Source of the DNA: Fredinandcohnia onubensis
Lineage (GTDB): Bacteria > Bacillota > Bacilli > Bacillales > Bacillaceae_L
Direction of reading: 5' to 3'
NCBI RefSeq assembly: GCF_031181385.1
Contig: NZ_JAPSKV010000004.1
Coordinates: forward strand, 303,380-367,379
DNA: 64,000 bases
Below, one piece after another: positions 9,478 to 19,063 of the stretch. Position 1 is the first letter of the stretch; each line of letters starts with the position of its first letter. The notes below the pieces were generated by a model that saw nothing but the letters and a program-made list of their open reading frames with translations, was not told the origin of the DNA and did not search any database. A program made the translations under genes and the position numbers.

Positions 9478-9507
9478 AGGGAAGCCAATATGGCGTTCCC
9501 TTTTTCT
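9478..9507 (+). terminator. Intrinsic terminator after mltG
   Basis: AGGGAA(g)CC / GG(cg)TTCCCT stem and T-run. Confidence 0.88.
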
Positions 9508-9607
9508 TTATGGTAAAATAAGTTGAAATTATTATCATACAAAAATAAAAAAGCAAAATTACTGCAACTTTAACCAATACCACCATACTGAAATGGAGGT
9601 TTTTTTC

Positions 9608-10258
9608 TTGTTATCAAGCAAAATAACCAATTATCTAGAAGGTCTCTTTCCAAAACGAGACGAAATCATTGAAGAAATTGAACATTATGCAAAAGAAAAC
9701 AATGTACCAATTATGGAACTAGTAGGCATTGAAACTATGCTTCAAATATTGCGTATTTCTGAGCCAAAGCAAATTTTAGAAATTGGAACGGCGATTGGCT
9801 ATTCTGCTATTCGGATGGCTCAGGAACTTCCAAATACGAAAATAGTCACGATTGAAAGAGATCAAGAAAGATACGAAAAAGCCCTTGAAAATATTGAACG
9901 AACTGGGACAGGCTCACAAATTGCAGTGATTTTCGGTGATGCTCTTGAAGCTGCTGAAGAAGTAAAGAAACATGGGGAATTTGATTGTATTTTTATCGAT
10001 GCTGCTAAAGGGCAATATCGACATTTTTTTGACATCTATGAAAAATGCCTTTCAAAGGATGGTCTAATTGTAACGGATAATGTACTATTTAAAGGGCTTG
10101 TTGCAGAGGAACAAATTGAGAGTAAAAGAATTCGAAATCTCGTTACAAAAATTAAAACTTACAATGAATGGCTCCTCGCACACCCAGATTATCTGACTAC
10201 TATCTTACCTGTTGGGGATGGGGTTGCATTAAGTAAAAGAAGAGGTGTAACGGAATGA
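9608..10258 (+). CDS. trmR: tRNA 5-hydroxyuridine methyltransferase TrmR (YrrM)
   Basis: 216 residues; class I SAM-dependent O-methyltransferase with ILEIGTAIGYSAIRMA as the SAM-binding motif I, IFIDAAKGQYRHFF and ITDNVLFKG-like strands. In B. subtilis YrrM methylates 5-hydroxyuridine at tRNA position 34 to 5-methoxyuridine. TTG start at 9608 after ATGGAGGT. It overlaps trhP1 by 4 bases, so modification enzyme and hydroxylases are co-expressed. Confidence 0.93.
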   Translation: MLSSKITNYLEGLFPKRDEIIEEIEHYAKENNVPIMELVGIETMLQILRISEPKQILEIGTAIGYSAIRMAQELPNTKIVTIERDQERYEKALENIERTGTGSQIAVIFGDALEAAEEVKKHGEFDCIFIDAAKGQYRHFFDIYEKCLSKDGLIVTDNVLFKGLVAEEQIESKRIRNLVTKIKTYNEWLLAHPDYLTTILPVGDGVALSKRRGVTE

Positions 10259-11184
10259 AGAAACCAGAGTTACTGGTGACTCCTACATGTGTAGAAGATA
10301 TTGAACCATTGATTAATGCTGGTGCTACAGCTTTTATTATAGGTGAACAACGATACGGTTTGCGTCTTGCTGGTGAATTTAACCGTGAGGAAATTGTAAA
10401 AGCGGTTGAGGTTGCTCATGCACATGGCGCAAAAATATATGTTGCAATGAATGCCCTTTTCCATAATGAAAAGGTCCCAGAGTTAGGAGGGTATGTTGCG
10501 TTTCTACGTGATAGTAATGTTGATGCGATTGTTTTTGGTGACCCTGCCGTACTGATGACTGTAAAAGAGGTAGCACCAGAAATGAAACTTCACTGGAATA
10601 CTGAAACAACTGCGACAAATTGGTATACATGCAATTATTGGGGCAGAAAAGGCGCAAAGCGTGCAGTTCTTGCTCGTGAGTTAAATATGGATGCTATTGT
10701 TGAAATAAAAGAAAATGCAGAAGTTGAAATTGAAGTTCAAATACATGGAATGATGTGTATGTTCCAATCAAAACGTTCATTAGTCGGAAACTATTTCGAA
10801 TATCAAGGTAATGTTATGGAAGTTGAAAATCGTAAAGAAGAAAAAGATATGTTTTTATTTGATGAAGAGCGCGGCAATAAATATCCTATCTTTGAAGATG
10901 AAAATGGCACTCATATCATGAGTCCTAATGATGTGTGTATTGTCGATGAATTGGAAGAAATGATTGATGCTGGTGTAGATAGTTTTAAAATCGAGGGAAT
11001 TTTAAAATCAACTGAGTATCTGATTGAGGTTACAAAAATCTGTCGTAAAGCAATCGACTTATGTGTCGAAAACCGTGATGAGTATGAAGATATCAAGGAT
11101 GACCTATTATCACAACTTGAAGAACTTCAACCAATTAATCGCCCACTAGATACAGGTTTCTATTTTAAAGAAACGGTTTACTAA
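10255..11184 (+). CDS. trhP1: U32 family protein TrhP1 (YrrN), tRNA U34 hydroxylation
   Basis: 309 residues of the peptidase U32 family: GYVAFLRDSNVDAIVFGDPAVLM and IHGMMCMFQSKRSLVGNY. Despite the family name, YrrN/YrrO (TrhP1/TrhP2) are needed for prephenate-dependent formation of 5-hydroxyuridine at tRNA position 34 in B. subtilis. It lacks the multi-cysteine cluster of the downstream paralogue. Start overlaps trmR (ATGA). Confidence 0.92.
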   Translation: MKKPELLVTPTCVEDIEPLINAGATAFIIGEQRYGLRLAGEFNREEIVKAVEVAHAHGAKIYVAMNALFHNEKVPELGGYVAFLRDSNVDAIVFGDPAVLMTVKEVAPEMKLHWNTETTATNWYTCNYWGRKGAKRAVLARELNMDAIVEIKENAEVEIEVQIHGMMCMFQSKRSLVGNYFEYQGNVMEVENRKEEKDMFLFDEERGNKYPIFEDENGTHIMSPNDVCIVDELEEMIDAGVDSFKIEGILKSTEYLIEVTKICRKAIDLCVENRDEYEDIKDDLLSQLEELQPINRPLDTGFYFKETVY

Positions 11185-11211
11185 CTTTATTCATAAGAAG
11201 ACTTAATAAAG

Positions 11212-11311
11212 TTAGAGCCTCCGGCGGATGCCACAGATTTTCAAAGGAAGTTTTTCGAGCAAGCTCGAAAAAATCTGGGCGCAAATACGCCAAGGCGCAT
11301 TTGATCTAAGA
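11212..11311 (+). repeat. Structured repeat-like element between trhP1 and trhP2
   Basis: A compact set of nested hairpins in an otherwise short operon gap. TTTTTCGAGC / GCTCGAAAAA is a perfect 10-bp hairpin (11251-11272), enclosed by CAGATTTT / AAAATCTG (11234-11277), followed by CAAAT...ATTTG around GGCG/CGCC. The GC-rich start GCCTCCGGCGGATG and end resemble an intergenic repeat I recall from other Bacillus genomes; that recollection was not checked. Confidence 0.7.
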
Positions 11312-11328
11312 GAAAAGGAGGATTTTGT

Positions 11329-12603
11329 ATGACAGCAGTTGTGAAAGAACCTATTTCAAAGATAGTAGACGGCAAACGTGTAATTGTTAAAAAGCCTGAA
11401 TTGCTTGCTCCAGCAGGTAACCTTGAAAAACTAAAAATTGCTGTTCATTATGGTGCGGATGCTGTTTTTATCGGTGGTCAAGAATATGGACTACGTTCAA
11501 ATGCTGATAATTTTACACTAGAAGAAATCGCAGAAGGTGTGGAATTTGCGAAAAAATATGGTGCGAAAATCTATGTTACGACAAATATATTTGCTCATAA
11601 TGAAAATATAGATGGATTAGATGAATATTTAATCGGACTAGAAAATGCCGGAGTATCTGGAATTATCGTAGCAGATCCACTTATTATTGAAACATGCAAG
11701 CGAGTGGCTCCAAAAATGGAAGTACACTTAAGTACACAGCAATCACTTTCTAACTGGAAGGCTGTTCAATTCTGGAAAGAAGAAGGCTTAGAACGTGTTG
11801 TTTTAGCGCGTGAAACAAGTGCCGAAGAAATTAAAGAAATGAAGGAAAAGGTCGATATTGAAATCGAAACTTTTGTTCATGGTGCGATGTGTATTGCCTA
11901 TTCTGGACGTTGTACATTAAGTAATCATATGACAGCTCGTGATTCGAATCGTGGTGGTTGTTGCCAATCATGTCGATGGGATTACGAATTATTTAAATTA
12001 GACGAAAATGAAAATGAAGTAGCCCTATTTGGTGACAGCGATGCTCCATTTGCAATGAGTCCAAAAGACTTAAAGCTTATCGAATCGATTCCACGCATGA
12101 TTGAATTAGGAATTGATAGTTTGAAAATTGAAGGACGAATGAAGTCAATTCACTATATTGCAACAGTAGTAAGTGTTTACCGAAAAGTGATCGATGCGTA
12201 TAGTGCTGATCCAGATAATTTCGTCATAGATGAAGAGTGGCTTAAAGAGCTCGATAAGTGTGCAAATCGTGAGACGGCTCCTGCCTTCTTTGAAGGGGTT
12301 CCTGGTGTATCAGAGCAAATGTATGGTACACATAGTAAAAAAACAACTTATGATTTTGCAGGTCTCGTGTTAGACTATGAAAAGGAATCAGGAACTGTAA
12401 CGTTACAACAACGCAATTACTTTAAAAAGGGAGACCAGGTAGAATTTTTTGGCCCTGAAATTGACAACTTCACACAAACAGTTGGGACGATTTGGGATGA
12501 GGACGGAAACGAAATAGAAGCTGCGAAACATCCATTGCAAATTGTTTCGTTTAAAGTGGACAAGCCTGTTTATCCAAACAACATGATGCGAAAGGGGAAG
12601 TAA
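11329..12603 (+). CDS. trhP2: U32 family protein TrhP2 (YrrO), tRNA U34 hydroxylation
   Basis: 424 residues; U32 core [22 protein letters not shown] at ~25-45, then the conserved cysteine-rich stretch [14 protein letters not shown]...GGCCQSCRW (residues ~182-222), likely an iron-sulphur cluster site in this family. Paralogue of the upstream gene but longer by a C-terminal beta domain. Together with TrhP1 it hydroxylates wobble uridine, the substrate of TrmR. Start preceded by AAAAGGAGG; stop is 1 base from udk. Confidence 0.94.
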   Translation: MTAVVKEPISKIVDGKRVIVKKPELLAPAGNLEKLKIAVHYGADAVFIGGQEYGLRSNADNFTLEEIAEGVEFAKKYGAKIYVTTNIFAHNENIDGLDEYLIGLENAGVSGIIVADPLIIETCKRVAPKMEVHLSTQQSLSNWKAVQFWKEEGLERVVLARETSAEEIKEMKEKVDIEIETFVHGAMCIAYSGRCTLSNHMTARDSNRGGCCQSCRWDYELFKLDENENEVALFGDSDAPFAMSPKDLKLIESIPRMIELGIDSLKIEGRMKSIHYIATVVSVYRKVIDAYSADPDNFVIDEEWLKELDKCANRETAPAFFEGVPGVSEQMYGTHSKKTTYDFAGLVLDYEKESGTVTLQQRNYFKKGDQVEFFGPEIDNFTQTVGTIWDEDGNEIEAAKHPLQIVSFKVDKPVYPNNMMRKGK

Positions 12604-12604
12604 G

Positions 12605-13240
12605 ATGAGCAGAAAGCCAATTGTCATTGGCATTGCTGGGGGCTCAGGATCTGGTAAAACAAGTGTTTCAAAAGCCATTTATGAGCATTTTAGAGGCCAT
12701 TCAATCATGATGATTGAGCAGGATTCCTATTATAAGGATCAAAGTGATATACCTTTTGAAGATAGATTAAGTACAAATTATGATCATCCACTGGCTTTTG
12801 ATAATGATTTACTCATAGAGCATATTAAAGATCTTCTTGAATATAAAGGTATAAGAAAACCAGTTTATGACTATAAATTTCATACAAGGTCTTCTGAAGT
12901 GATCAATGTTGAACCTAAAGATGTCATTATCTTAGAAGGAATTCTGGTTCTTGAGGATGAAAGATTACGCGAATTGATGGATATTAAACTATATGTTGAC
13001 ACGGACGCCGATATCCGCATCATCCGAAGAATGCTACGTGACATAAAAGACCGTGGCCGTACGTTAGAATCTGTTATTGAACAGTATGAAACAGTGGTTC
13101 GTCCGATGCATAATCAATTCATTGAACCAACGAAGAGATATGCAGACATCATTATCCCTGAAGGTGGACAAAATCACGTTGCAATAGATTTAATGGTAAC
13201 AAAAATTCAAACAATTCTTGAACAAAATGTCATTTTGTAA
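12605..13240 (+). CDS. udk: Uridine kinase
   Basis: 211 residues; P-loop [13 protein letters not shown] at ~8-20, base-recognition segment YDHPLAFD and the lid [13 protein letters not shown]. It phosphorylates uridine and cytidine to UMP/CMP in pyrimidine salvage. Begins 1 base after trhP2, probably translationally coupled. Confidence 0.97.
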   Translation: MSRKPIVIGIAGGSGSGKTSVSKAIYEHFRGHSIMMIEQDSYYKDQSDIPFEDRLSTNYDHPLAFDNDLLIEHIKDLLEYKGIRKPVYDYKFHTRSSEVINVEPKDVIILEGILVLEDERLRELMDIKLYVDTDADIRIIRRMLRDIKDRGRTLESVIEQYETVVRPMHNQFIEPTKRYADIIIPEGGQNHVAIDLMVTKIQTILEQNVIL

Positions 13241-13283
13241 TAACATAACAGAGAAAAAGGTGTTATGATAGTACAATCAATAA

Positions 13284-13320
13284 GGAAAGGAATGGTGGTA
13301 ATTTTCTACCATTCCTTTCC
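13284..13320 (+). terminator. Strong hairpin after udk
   Basis: GGAAAGGAATGGT / ACCATTCCTTTCC is a perfect 13-bp stem around a short loop. There is no following T-run (CTACATACAG), so termination is likely but not certain. Confidence 0.6.
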
Positions 13321-13409
13321 CTACATACAGTAAGAAAAATTCGTACTACATATTTTAACTTAAAAGCAATCACAGGGGGATTGTAACGACTACAAGGAGT
13401 GAAGGGATT

Positions 13410-13883
13410 ATGGTAGAGAAAGTATTTCCTATGACATTAGAAGGAAAGCAAAAATTAGAGCAGGAATTAGAGCATTTAAAGACAGTTAAGCGCAAAGAAG
13501 TAGTTGAGCGCATTAAAATTGCAAGAAGCTTTGGGGACCTTTCAGAGAACTCAGAGTATGACTCTGCGAAAGATGAACAAGCATTTGTTGAAGGCCGTAT
13601 TACAACAATTGAAAATATGATTCGTAATGCAAAAATCATTGAAGAAGATGCTGACAGTGCTGGTCGTGTCTCACTAGGAAAATCAGTGACGTTTATTGAA
13701 CTTCCAGATGGTGAAGAAGAAACATATACAATTGTAGGAAGTGCGGAAGCAGACCCATTTGAAGGGAAAATCTCAAATGACTCTCCAATTGCAAAAAGCC
13801 TTTTAGGCAAACATGTTGGTGATAAGGTGACTGTTCAAACACCAGGTGGAGAAATGCTTGTCGAAATCACTAAGATTGACTAA
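13410..13883 (+). CDS. greA: Transcription elongation factor GreA
   Basis: 157 residues; N-terminal coiled coil ([18 protein letters not shown] ... [16 protein letters not shown] with the acidic tip) and C-terminal FKBP-like domain ([14 protein letters not shown]). GreA stimulates transcript cleavage by backtracked RNA polymerase. ATG after AGGAGTGAAGGG. Separated from udk by a hairpin. Confidence 0.98.
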   Translation: MVEKVFPMTLEGKQKLEQELEHLKTVKRKEVVERIKIARSFGDLSENSEYDSAKDEQAFVEGRITTIENMIRNAKIIEEDADSAGRVSLGKSVTFIELPDGEEETYTIVGSAEADPFEGKISNDSPIAKSLLGKHVGDKVTVQTPGGEMLVEITKID

Positions 13884-13936
13884 TATCGAAATTGCACCAG
13901 GTTTTTTAAAACATTTTAATATGTATAAATAGTGTG

Positions 13937-13970
13937 ACACCTCGTCGAAACTGTAGACGAGGTGTTTTTC
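13937..13970 (+). terminator. Terminator hairpin of greA overlapping the pbpI ribosome binding site
   Basis: ACACCTCGTC (13937-13946) pairs perfectly with GACGAGGTGT (13956-13965), followed by TTTTTC. GAGGTG in the 3' arm (13959-13964) is also the Shine-Dalgarno sequence of pbpI, 7 bases before its ATG. Confidence 0.85.
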
Positions 13971-13971
13971 T

Positions 13972-15747
13972 ATGGTTATTAAAAGACGAGCATTACTAAT
14001 TCTGGTACTAATTCTGTTAGGCTTAGCTGGATTGACTGGTAGGCTTATACAATTACAGCTAGTGAGTACAGAATCATTTACAGATAGAGATGTGAATTTA
14101 ATTGAAGCGAGTGTATCGCAACGAACCCAAGAACTTGTTATTGACCAAGGCCGTGGTAGATTTATTGACCGAAATAAAAAGGCGCTAACTCATGAATATT
14201 ATCCAACACTAGTGTTGTTTCCTTTTTTAAAAAACGTTGATTGGCCAGCTGAAGAAGTGGCGGATATCGTAAATATTCCTGCTTCAAAACTAAAAACTGA
14301 GATTAAGGAAGCGAAAAAGCCAGTTATTGTTGGTGGAGATAGACCCATAGAATTAACAGAAACGCAAATGAATAAAATCAATAACCTCCAAATTCCTGGT
14401 GTGTTTGCTGTCCATCGTCAATATGAACTCGATAGTGAAATCGCCGAGCACTTAATCGGCTTGATCCGGGAAAACAGAGAGTTGTTCGAAAATCGTTATC
14501 CAGAGAAAAACTATTTACCGAAAAATACAAAGCTAGGTATCACTGGTTTACAATCAACGTTTGATGAATTCCTATTACCAGAAGGAGAGGCGAAGCTGTT
14601 ATATCACGTAGCAGGTGATGGAGGACCATTATTCGGTATTGATGTAAAGTACACTGCACCTGCAAATCCGTATTATCCCGTTGCTATTCAAACAACACTC
14701 GATCGAGACCTCCAGATGTTGACAGAAGAGATACTTGATAAGCATGATTTGAAAAAGGGTGGAATTGTTCTTCTTGATGTTGAATCCAACGATTTGCTTG
14801 CAATGGTAAGTAAACCAGATATAAATTCATCAAACCCATTTAGGGACGGCTCTGCTGAAAATCAAATGATTATGCCACAATTCCCTGGTTCTGTGTTTAA
14901 GACCGTCATTGCGGCAGCTACAATCGAAAATCAACAAATCTCAAACGATCGTATGTTTAATTGTGACCAAGATTTGTATGGAGAAGGGCAAGCCGAATAC
15001 CCACATGGTATGCTGAATTTTCATGATAGCTTTGCAAAAAGCTGTAATTTTACCTTTGCTAAACTAGCCCAAGAATTAATACAAAAAGACCAAAATGTGA
15101 TTGAACAATATTCTGAAATGCTTGGTTTACTTGGCCCTGTAGGATGGAATGGGGATGTATTTCGTTTTCAAGATTTTAAGCAGCTGCCAAATGAATACAA
15201 TGGTCGCATTTGGACGGATGAACGCGATAAAAAAGTAGCGAAAGCAGTGGCACAAACAGCAATTGGACAAAAGGATGTTAGGGTAACTCCGTTGGGAATA
15301 GCAAATATGATGGCAACGATTGCTCGTGGCGGTTCCAAAAAGGAGGTTCGTACTGTTAGTGATGTATTATATAAAAACGGGACAACCCTATTCTCATTTT
15401 CAAAACAGGATATGGATGGACCGAAGATTGCTCCCTACACGGCAAGTAGGCTTCAGGAATTATTAAGGGGTGTGGTTACATCCGGAACGGGACAAAGGTT
15501 CGCACAACTTCCATATACGGTGGCCGGAAAATCAGGTACTGCTGAGACAGGAAAAAAACAAGGAGATGCAGTCCTTGTAAACAAATGGTTTGCGGGTTAT
15601 TTTCCATTTGAAAAACCAAAGTACGCGCTTGTCGTCGTCGATTTAGAACAGCCAGGAGCAAAGTCTGTAGCAAATACTGTTTTTTATGAAATCGTAGAAG
15701 GTATATATCAATCGGAACAGGAAAAAGGTACCAAACAAAGCAACTGA
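13972..15747 (+). CDS. pbpI: Penicillin-binding protein PbpI (PBP4b, YrrR)
   Basis: 591 residues; N-terminal membrane helix (~8-25), dimerisation/pedestal region, then transpeptidase domain with the three active-site motifs FPGSVFK (SxxK), KSCN (SxN) and AGKSGTAETG (KSGT). No glycosyltransferase domain, so class B. In B. subtilis PBP4b is made in the mother cell during sporulation. Followed closely by yrrS. Its ribosome binding site lies in the hairpin upstream. Confidence 0.93.
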   Translation: MVIKRRALLILVLILLGLAGLTGRLIQLQLVSTESFTDRDVNLIEASVSQRTQELVIDQGRGRFIDRNKKALTHEYYPTLVLFPFLKNVDWPAEEVADIVNIPASKLKTEIKEAKKPVIVGGDRPIELTETQMNKINNLQIPGVFAVHRQYELDSEIAEHLIGLIRENRELFENRYPEKNYLPKNTKLGITGLQSTFDEFLLPEGEAKLLYHVAGDGGPLFGIDVKYTAPANPYYPVAIQTTLDRDLQMLTEEILDKHDLKKGGIVLLDVESNDLLAMVSKPDINSSNPFRDGSAENQMIMPQFPGSVFKTVIAAATIENQQISNDRMFNCDQDLYGEGQAEYPHGMLNFHDSFAKSCNFTFAKLAQELIQKDQNVIEQYSEMLGLLGPVGWNGDVFRFQDFKQLPNEYNGRIWTDERDKKVAKAVAQTAIGQKDVRVTPLGIANMMATIARGGSKKEVRTVSDVLYKNGTTLFSFSKQDMDGPKIAPYTASRLQELLRGVVTSGTGQRFAQLPYTVAGKSGTAETGKKQGDAVLVNKWFAGYFPFEKPKYALVVVDLEQPGAKSVANTVFYEIVEGIYQSEQEKGTKQSN

Positions 15748-15836
15748 TTAAGAAATGTCTTCAACCTTTCTTTCACACATGCTAGAATAAGAAGATAGTT
15801 TACTGATTAATAGTTGTTTTTAGGAGGTACTATAAT

Positions 15837-16601
15837 ATGGGGTATGAGTTAGACAAACTGAATGAAGGGCCTCGATCTGAAAGAAGAGCGAAAAGAAAAA
15901 AGGTAAATCGAATTTTAAATATCTTAATTGTCCTTGTGGTCGTTATGATTGTCTTTTTTGGTGGAAAGTTAATATTTGGTGATAAAAATGTGGATGATTC
16001 TGTAGCTTCCAAGCAGACAAACCAACCGGCAAATGATAATGGAAAAGCTGCATCAGATCCGTCAGATAACAAAGAGAATGAACCAGAAGAAATTACTGAC
16101 GAAGCGAATGAACAAACAAAAGAAGATACAAAAAGTAAAAGTGAAACGCCTGAAGGAAATGAAGAGGAAAAAACAACAGAATCGGATGAATCTGAAGTGA
16201 TTACAGAAGGTGATCCTGAATCAAATATTGTGAAAACAATCGTCAATCATGCATGGAAGCCAATCGGTACTGAGCAAGCAGAACCACATACAACTAATTT
16301 CGAAACCGGTTCAGTTGACCGCAATGAAATGGAGATGGCTACAAGCTATGCCACCGGTTTTGACCGCTCAGATATGGTTGTGTGGTGGCTAGGCAGAAAC
16401 GGTGGAAATTCGATTACTGCTACTGTTTCATCGAAAACAACAAAACAAGTACTTAAAGTGTATTTAGATTGGGTACCTAACGAAGGTTGGAAACCAACAA
16501 AAATTGAAGAATTAAAAGAAAATGACAGTGAAACATATAAAAACTATAAAACTTCAGAACCTGATGAAGACGAAAACGAACCAGATGAGGATGAAGATTA
16601 A
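15837..16601 (+). CDS. yrrS: YrrS, DUF1510 membrane-anchored protein
   Basis: 254 residues: basic N-terminus (RRAKRKKVNR), one membrane helix (~24-45), a long acidic low-complexity linker rich in E, D, N, K, and a C-terminal DUF1510 domain (~135-230, IVKTIVNHAWKPIGTEQ...WWLGRNGG). Topology suggests the domain lies outside the membrane. Function unknown; the pairing with the sporulation PBP gene suggests a cell-wall role in the mother cell. ATG after TAGGAGGT. Confidence 0.9.
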   Translation: MGYELDKLNEGPRSERRAKRKKVNRILNILIVLVVVMIVFFGGKLIFGDKNVDDSVASKQTNQPANDNGKAASDPSDNKENEPEEITDEANEQTKEDTKSKSETPEGNEEEKTTESDESEVITEGDPESNIVKTIVNHAWKPIGTEQAEPHTTNFETGSVDRNEMEMATSYATGFDRSDMVVWWLGRNGGNSITATVSSKTTKQVLKVYLDWVPNEGWKPTKIEELKENDSETYKNYKTSEPDEDENEPDEDED

Positions 16602-16607
16602 TTTTAG

Positions 16608-16631
16608 CGCAGGATATTCCTGCGTTTTTTT
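16608..16631 (+). terminator. Intrinsic terminator after yrrS
   Basis: CGCAGGA / TCCTGCG stem followed by seven T. Confidence 0.92.
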
Positions 16632-16709
16632 GTGCCGTTTTCTAATCTAATAATTGATAATAGCAGTATAATATGTTAAATTTAGAACAATTCATTATTT
16701 AATTCATAG

Positions 16710-16726
16710 TATACTTATAGGAATAA
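16710..16726 (+). promoter_or_regulatory. Candidate -10 region and CymR-like operator before yrrT
   Basis: TATACT (16710-16715) can serve as a -10 element. ATAGGAAT (16717-16724) directly after it resembles the core of the CymR binding motif of Bacillus cysteine-regulated promoters. In B. subtilis this operon is repressed by CymR. The -35 element is weak. Confidence 0.4.
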
Positions 16727-16750
16727 TATATAATGTGGAGAGTGAGAAAA

Positions 16751-17395
16751 ATGGGGCGAGAATTCTTAGATGTTTTTGAAGGTTGGGCGGATTCTTATGA
16801 TTCAACTGTAACTGGTCATGATGTGGAATATAAAGAAGTGTTTTCACGATATGATGATATCTTAAATGATGTTGTACAAAAATCTGGCCACACTGTTTTG
16901 GAGTTTGGTGTGGGCACAGGAAATCTCACTCAAAAATTACTTAACAATAATAAGATAGTGTATGGAGTGGAACCATCTAAGCCGATGCGGGAAATCGCCT
17001 TAGAAAAGCTTCATAACTTTGATTTTACAATTGAAGATGGAGATTTTATCGTTTTCAATAAGCCAACTGCCCAGATTGATACCATTGTAAGTACGTATGC
17101 ATTTCACCACTTAACTGACACCGAGAAAAACCAAGCTGTTTTACAATATAGCAACTTGCTTGAAAAAGGTGGTAAAATAGTGTTTGCGGATACAATGTTT
17201 GAGAATAAACAAGAATATACAATGACGATTCATTCCGCAAAACAAAATGGCTTTCATAACCTTGCAAAAGATCTAGAAACGGAATATTACACAACCATTC
17301 CCGTATTACGTGAAATTGCAAAGCAAAATGGTTTTATTGTTGAATTCACACGTTTTAATCATTTTGTATGGGTCATGGAGGCAACGAAAAAGTAA
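16751..17395 (+). CDS. yrrT: SAM-dependent methyltransferase YrrT
   Basis: 214 residues starting [16 protein letters not shown]; motif [16 protein letters not shown] and later IVFADTMF. The start at 16751 is taken by match to the conserved YrrT N-terminus. First gene of a unit with mtnN, mccA, mccB and yrhC. The acceptor substrate is unknown; the context points to S-adenosylmethionine recycling and the methionine-to-cysteine route. Confidence 0.9.
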   Translation: MGREFLDVFEGWADSYDSTVTGHDVEYKEVFSRYDDILNDVVQKSGHTVLEFGVGTGNLTQKLLNNNKIVYGVEPSKPMREIALEKLHNFDFTIEDGDFIVFNKPTAQIDTIVSTYAFHHLTDTEKNQAVLQYSNLLEKGGKIVFADTMFENKQEYTMTIHSAKQNGFHNLAKDLETEYYTTIPVLREIAKQNGFIVEFTRFNHFVWVMEATKK

Positions 17396-17417
17396 AAACG
17401 AAAGGTGATACGTACTT

Positions 17418-18122
17418 ATGAAGATAGCAATTATCGGAGCAATGGATGAAGAAGTAGGAATTTTAAGAGAGAAAATTGAAAATAGACAGGAAACCACAGT
17501 TGCCGAAAGTGTTTTTTATAATGGGACGCTGAATGGGTATGATGTTATTTTATTAAAATCAGGAATTGGAAAAGTGAATGCAGCAATATCTACAACTATT
17601 TTATTACAGCAATTTAAACCAGATTATGTTGTAAATACAGGCTCTGCAGGCGGTCATTTAAAAACGCTTAATGTAGGCGATATCGTAATTTCTTCAGAAG
17701 TAAGACATCATGATGTGGATGTGACTGCTTTTAACTATGAATATGGGCAAGTTCCTGGATTGCCAGCAGCATTTAAAGCGGATGAAAAGCTAATAAAATT
17801 AGCCGAAAAAAGTGCTGAAGGAATCACAGATATACAGGTTGTGACTGGATTGATTGCAACAGGTGACTCCTTCATGAATGATCCAGAGCGAGTATCATTT
17901 GTAAGTCAAAAGTTCGGTGATTTATATGCTGTAGAGATGGAAGCAGCGGCTGTAGCGCAAGTTTGTCATCAATTTAAAGTACCATTTGTAGTAATTCGTG
18001 CCTTATCAGATATCGCAGGTAAAGAATCTGATGTATCGTTTGAACAATTCCTACAAACTGCAGCAGCACATTCATCAGACGTAGTTGAAAAAATGGTAGA
18101 ACAAATTAATAAGTCTTTGTAA
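17418..18122 (+). CDS. mtnN: 5'-methylthioadenosine/S-adenosylhomocysteine nucleosidase
   Basis: 234 residues, full length. [14 protein letters not shown] start, VNTGSAGG, and the catalytic/substrate region [12 protein letters not shown] and RALSDIAG. It removes adenine from SAH (giving S-ribosylhomocysteine) and MTA. In this operon it feeds homocysteine production, used by MccA and MccB next. Confidence 0.98.
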   Translation: MKIAIIGAMDEEVGILREKIENRQETTVAESVFYNGTLNGYDVILLKSGIGKVNAAISTTILLQQFKPDYVVNTGSAGGHLKTLNVGDIVISSEVRHHDVDVTAFNYEYGQVPGLPAAFKADEKLIKLAEKSAEGITDIQVVTGLIATGDSFMNDPERVSFVSQKFGDLYAVEMEAAAVAQVCHQFKVPFVVIRALSDIAGKESDVSFEQFLQTAAAHSSDVVEKMVEQINKSL

Positions 18123-18137
18123 ACGGAGTGAATTAAA

Positions 18138-19061
18138 ATGCAAGTGTATCAAAATGTTCACGGGCTTATCGGAAATACCCCGATCGTTGAGATTACGAAA
18201 TTTCCATTACCTAATGGTGTTCGTCTTTTTGCAAAGCTCGAATTCTTTAATCCAGGCGGAAGTATAAAAGATCGTTTAGGGGTTGAACTTCTTCAAGAAG
18301 CCTTTGCTACAGGTCAGTTAACCGAAGGAGGAACGATTATTGAGCCTACTGCCGGCAATACTGGGATTGGACTTGCACTTGCTGCAATTAATCGAAATGT
18401 AAATGTGATTCTTTGTGTTCCTGAAAAGTTCTCAGTTGAAAAACAAGAATTGATGAAGGCGTTAGGAGCGACTATCGTCAATACGCCAACAGAGGCAGGT
18501 ATGACGGGTGCGATTGAAAAGGCAAAAGAGCTTCTTAATGAAATTCCAAATTCCTATTGTCCACAGCAATTCGCAAACCCAGCGAACCCTGAAACCTACT
18601 ATAAAACAATTGGACCCGAGATCTGGGAACAGCTTGAAGGACAATTAGATATTTTTGTAGCGGGAGCAGGTACTGGTGGTACTTTTATGGGGACTGCTAA
18701 GTATTTAAAGGAAAAGAAAAAGTCTATAAAGACCGTTATCGTTGAACCAGAGGGCTCGATCCTAAATGGCGGTGAATCAGGTCCACATAAAACGGAAGGT
18801 ATTGGAATGGAATTTCTTCCAGGATATATGGATACATCCTATTTTGACTCGATTCATACTGTATCTGATGAGGACGCATTCCGTCGAGTGAGTGAAATAG
18901 CACGTACGGAGGGGCTTCTTGTCGGCAGTTCTTCAGGGGCAGCCCTTCATGCCGCTCTTTTAGAGTCAGAAAGGGCACAACCAGGATCACATATTCTAGT
19001 CATTTTTCCTGACAGTAGTGAACGCTATTTAAGTAAAAAAATATATCAAGGTGGGATTTAA
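18138..19061 (+). CDS. mccA: Cystathionine beta-synthase / O-acetylserine-dependent (MccA, YrhA)
   Basis: 307 residues, PLP fold type II: FFNPGGSIKDRLG carries the PLP lysine, EPTAGNTGIGLA the phosphate-side loop, and GAGTGGTFMG the PLP phosphate cradle. In B. subtilis MccA makes cystathionine from homocysteine and O-acetylserine. Ribosome binding site ACGGAGTGA. Two bases separate it from mccB. Confidence 0.95.
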   Translation: MQVYQNVHGLIGNTPIVEITKFPLPNGVRLFAKLEFFNPGGSIKDRLGVELLQEAFATGQLTEGGTIIEPTAGNTGIGLALAAINRNVNVILCVPEKFSVEKQELMKALGATIVNTPTEAGMTGAIEKAKELLNEIPNSYCPQQFANPANPETYYKTIGPEIWEQLEGQLDIFVAGAGTGGTFMGTAKYLKEKKKSIKTVIVEPEGSILNGGESGPHKTEGIGMEFLPGYMDTSYFDSIHTVSDEDAFRRVSEIARTEGLLVGSSSGAALHAALLESERAQPGSHILVIFPDSSERYLSKKIYQGGI

Positions 19062-19063
19062 GA

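Noticed and set aside
13370..13810. 146-codon minus-strand ORF over greA
   Set aside because: Lies fully antisense to a clear greA gene; composition is that of a reverse-complement artefact.
15830..16246. 138-codon minus-strand ORF, Ser/Phe-rich
   Set aside because: Antisense shadow of the acidic low-complexity part of yrrS; no ribosome binding site and no family.
16680..16750. S-box (SAM) riboswitch before yrrT
   Set aside because: The leader is too short and lacks the SAM-I core elements; a protein operator is more likely.
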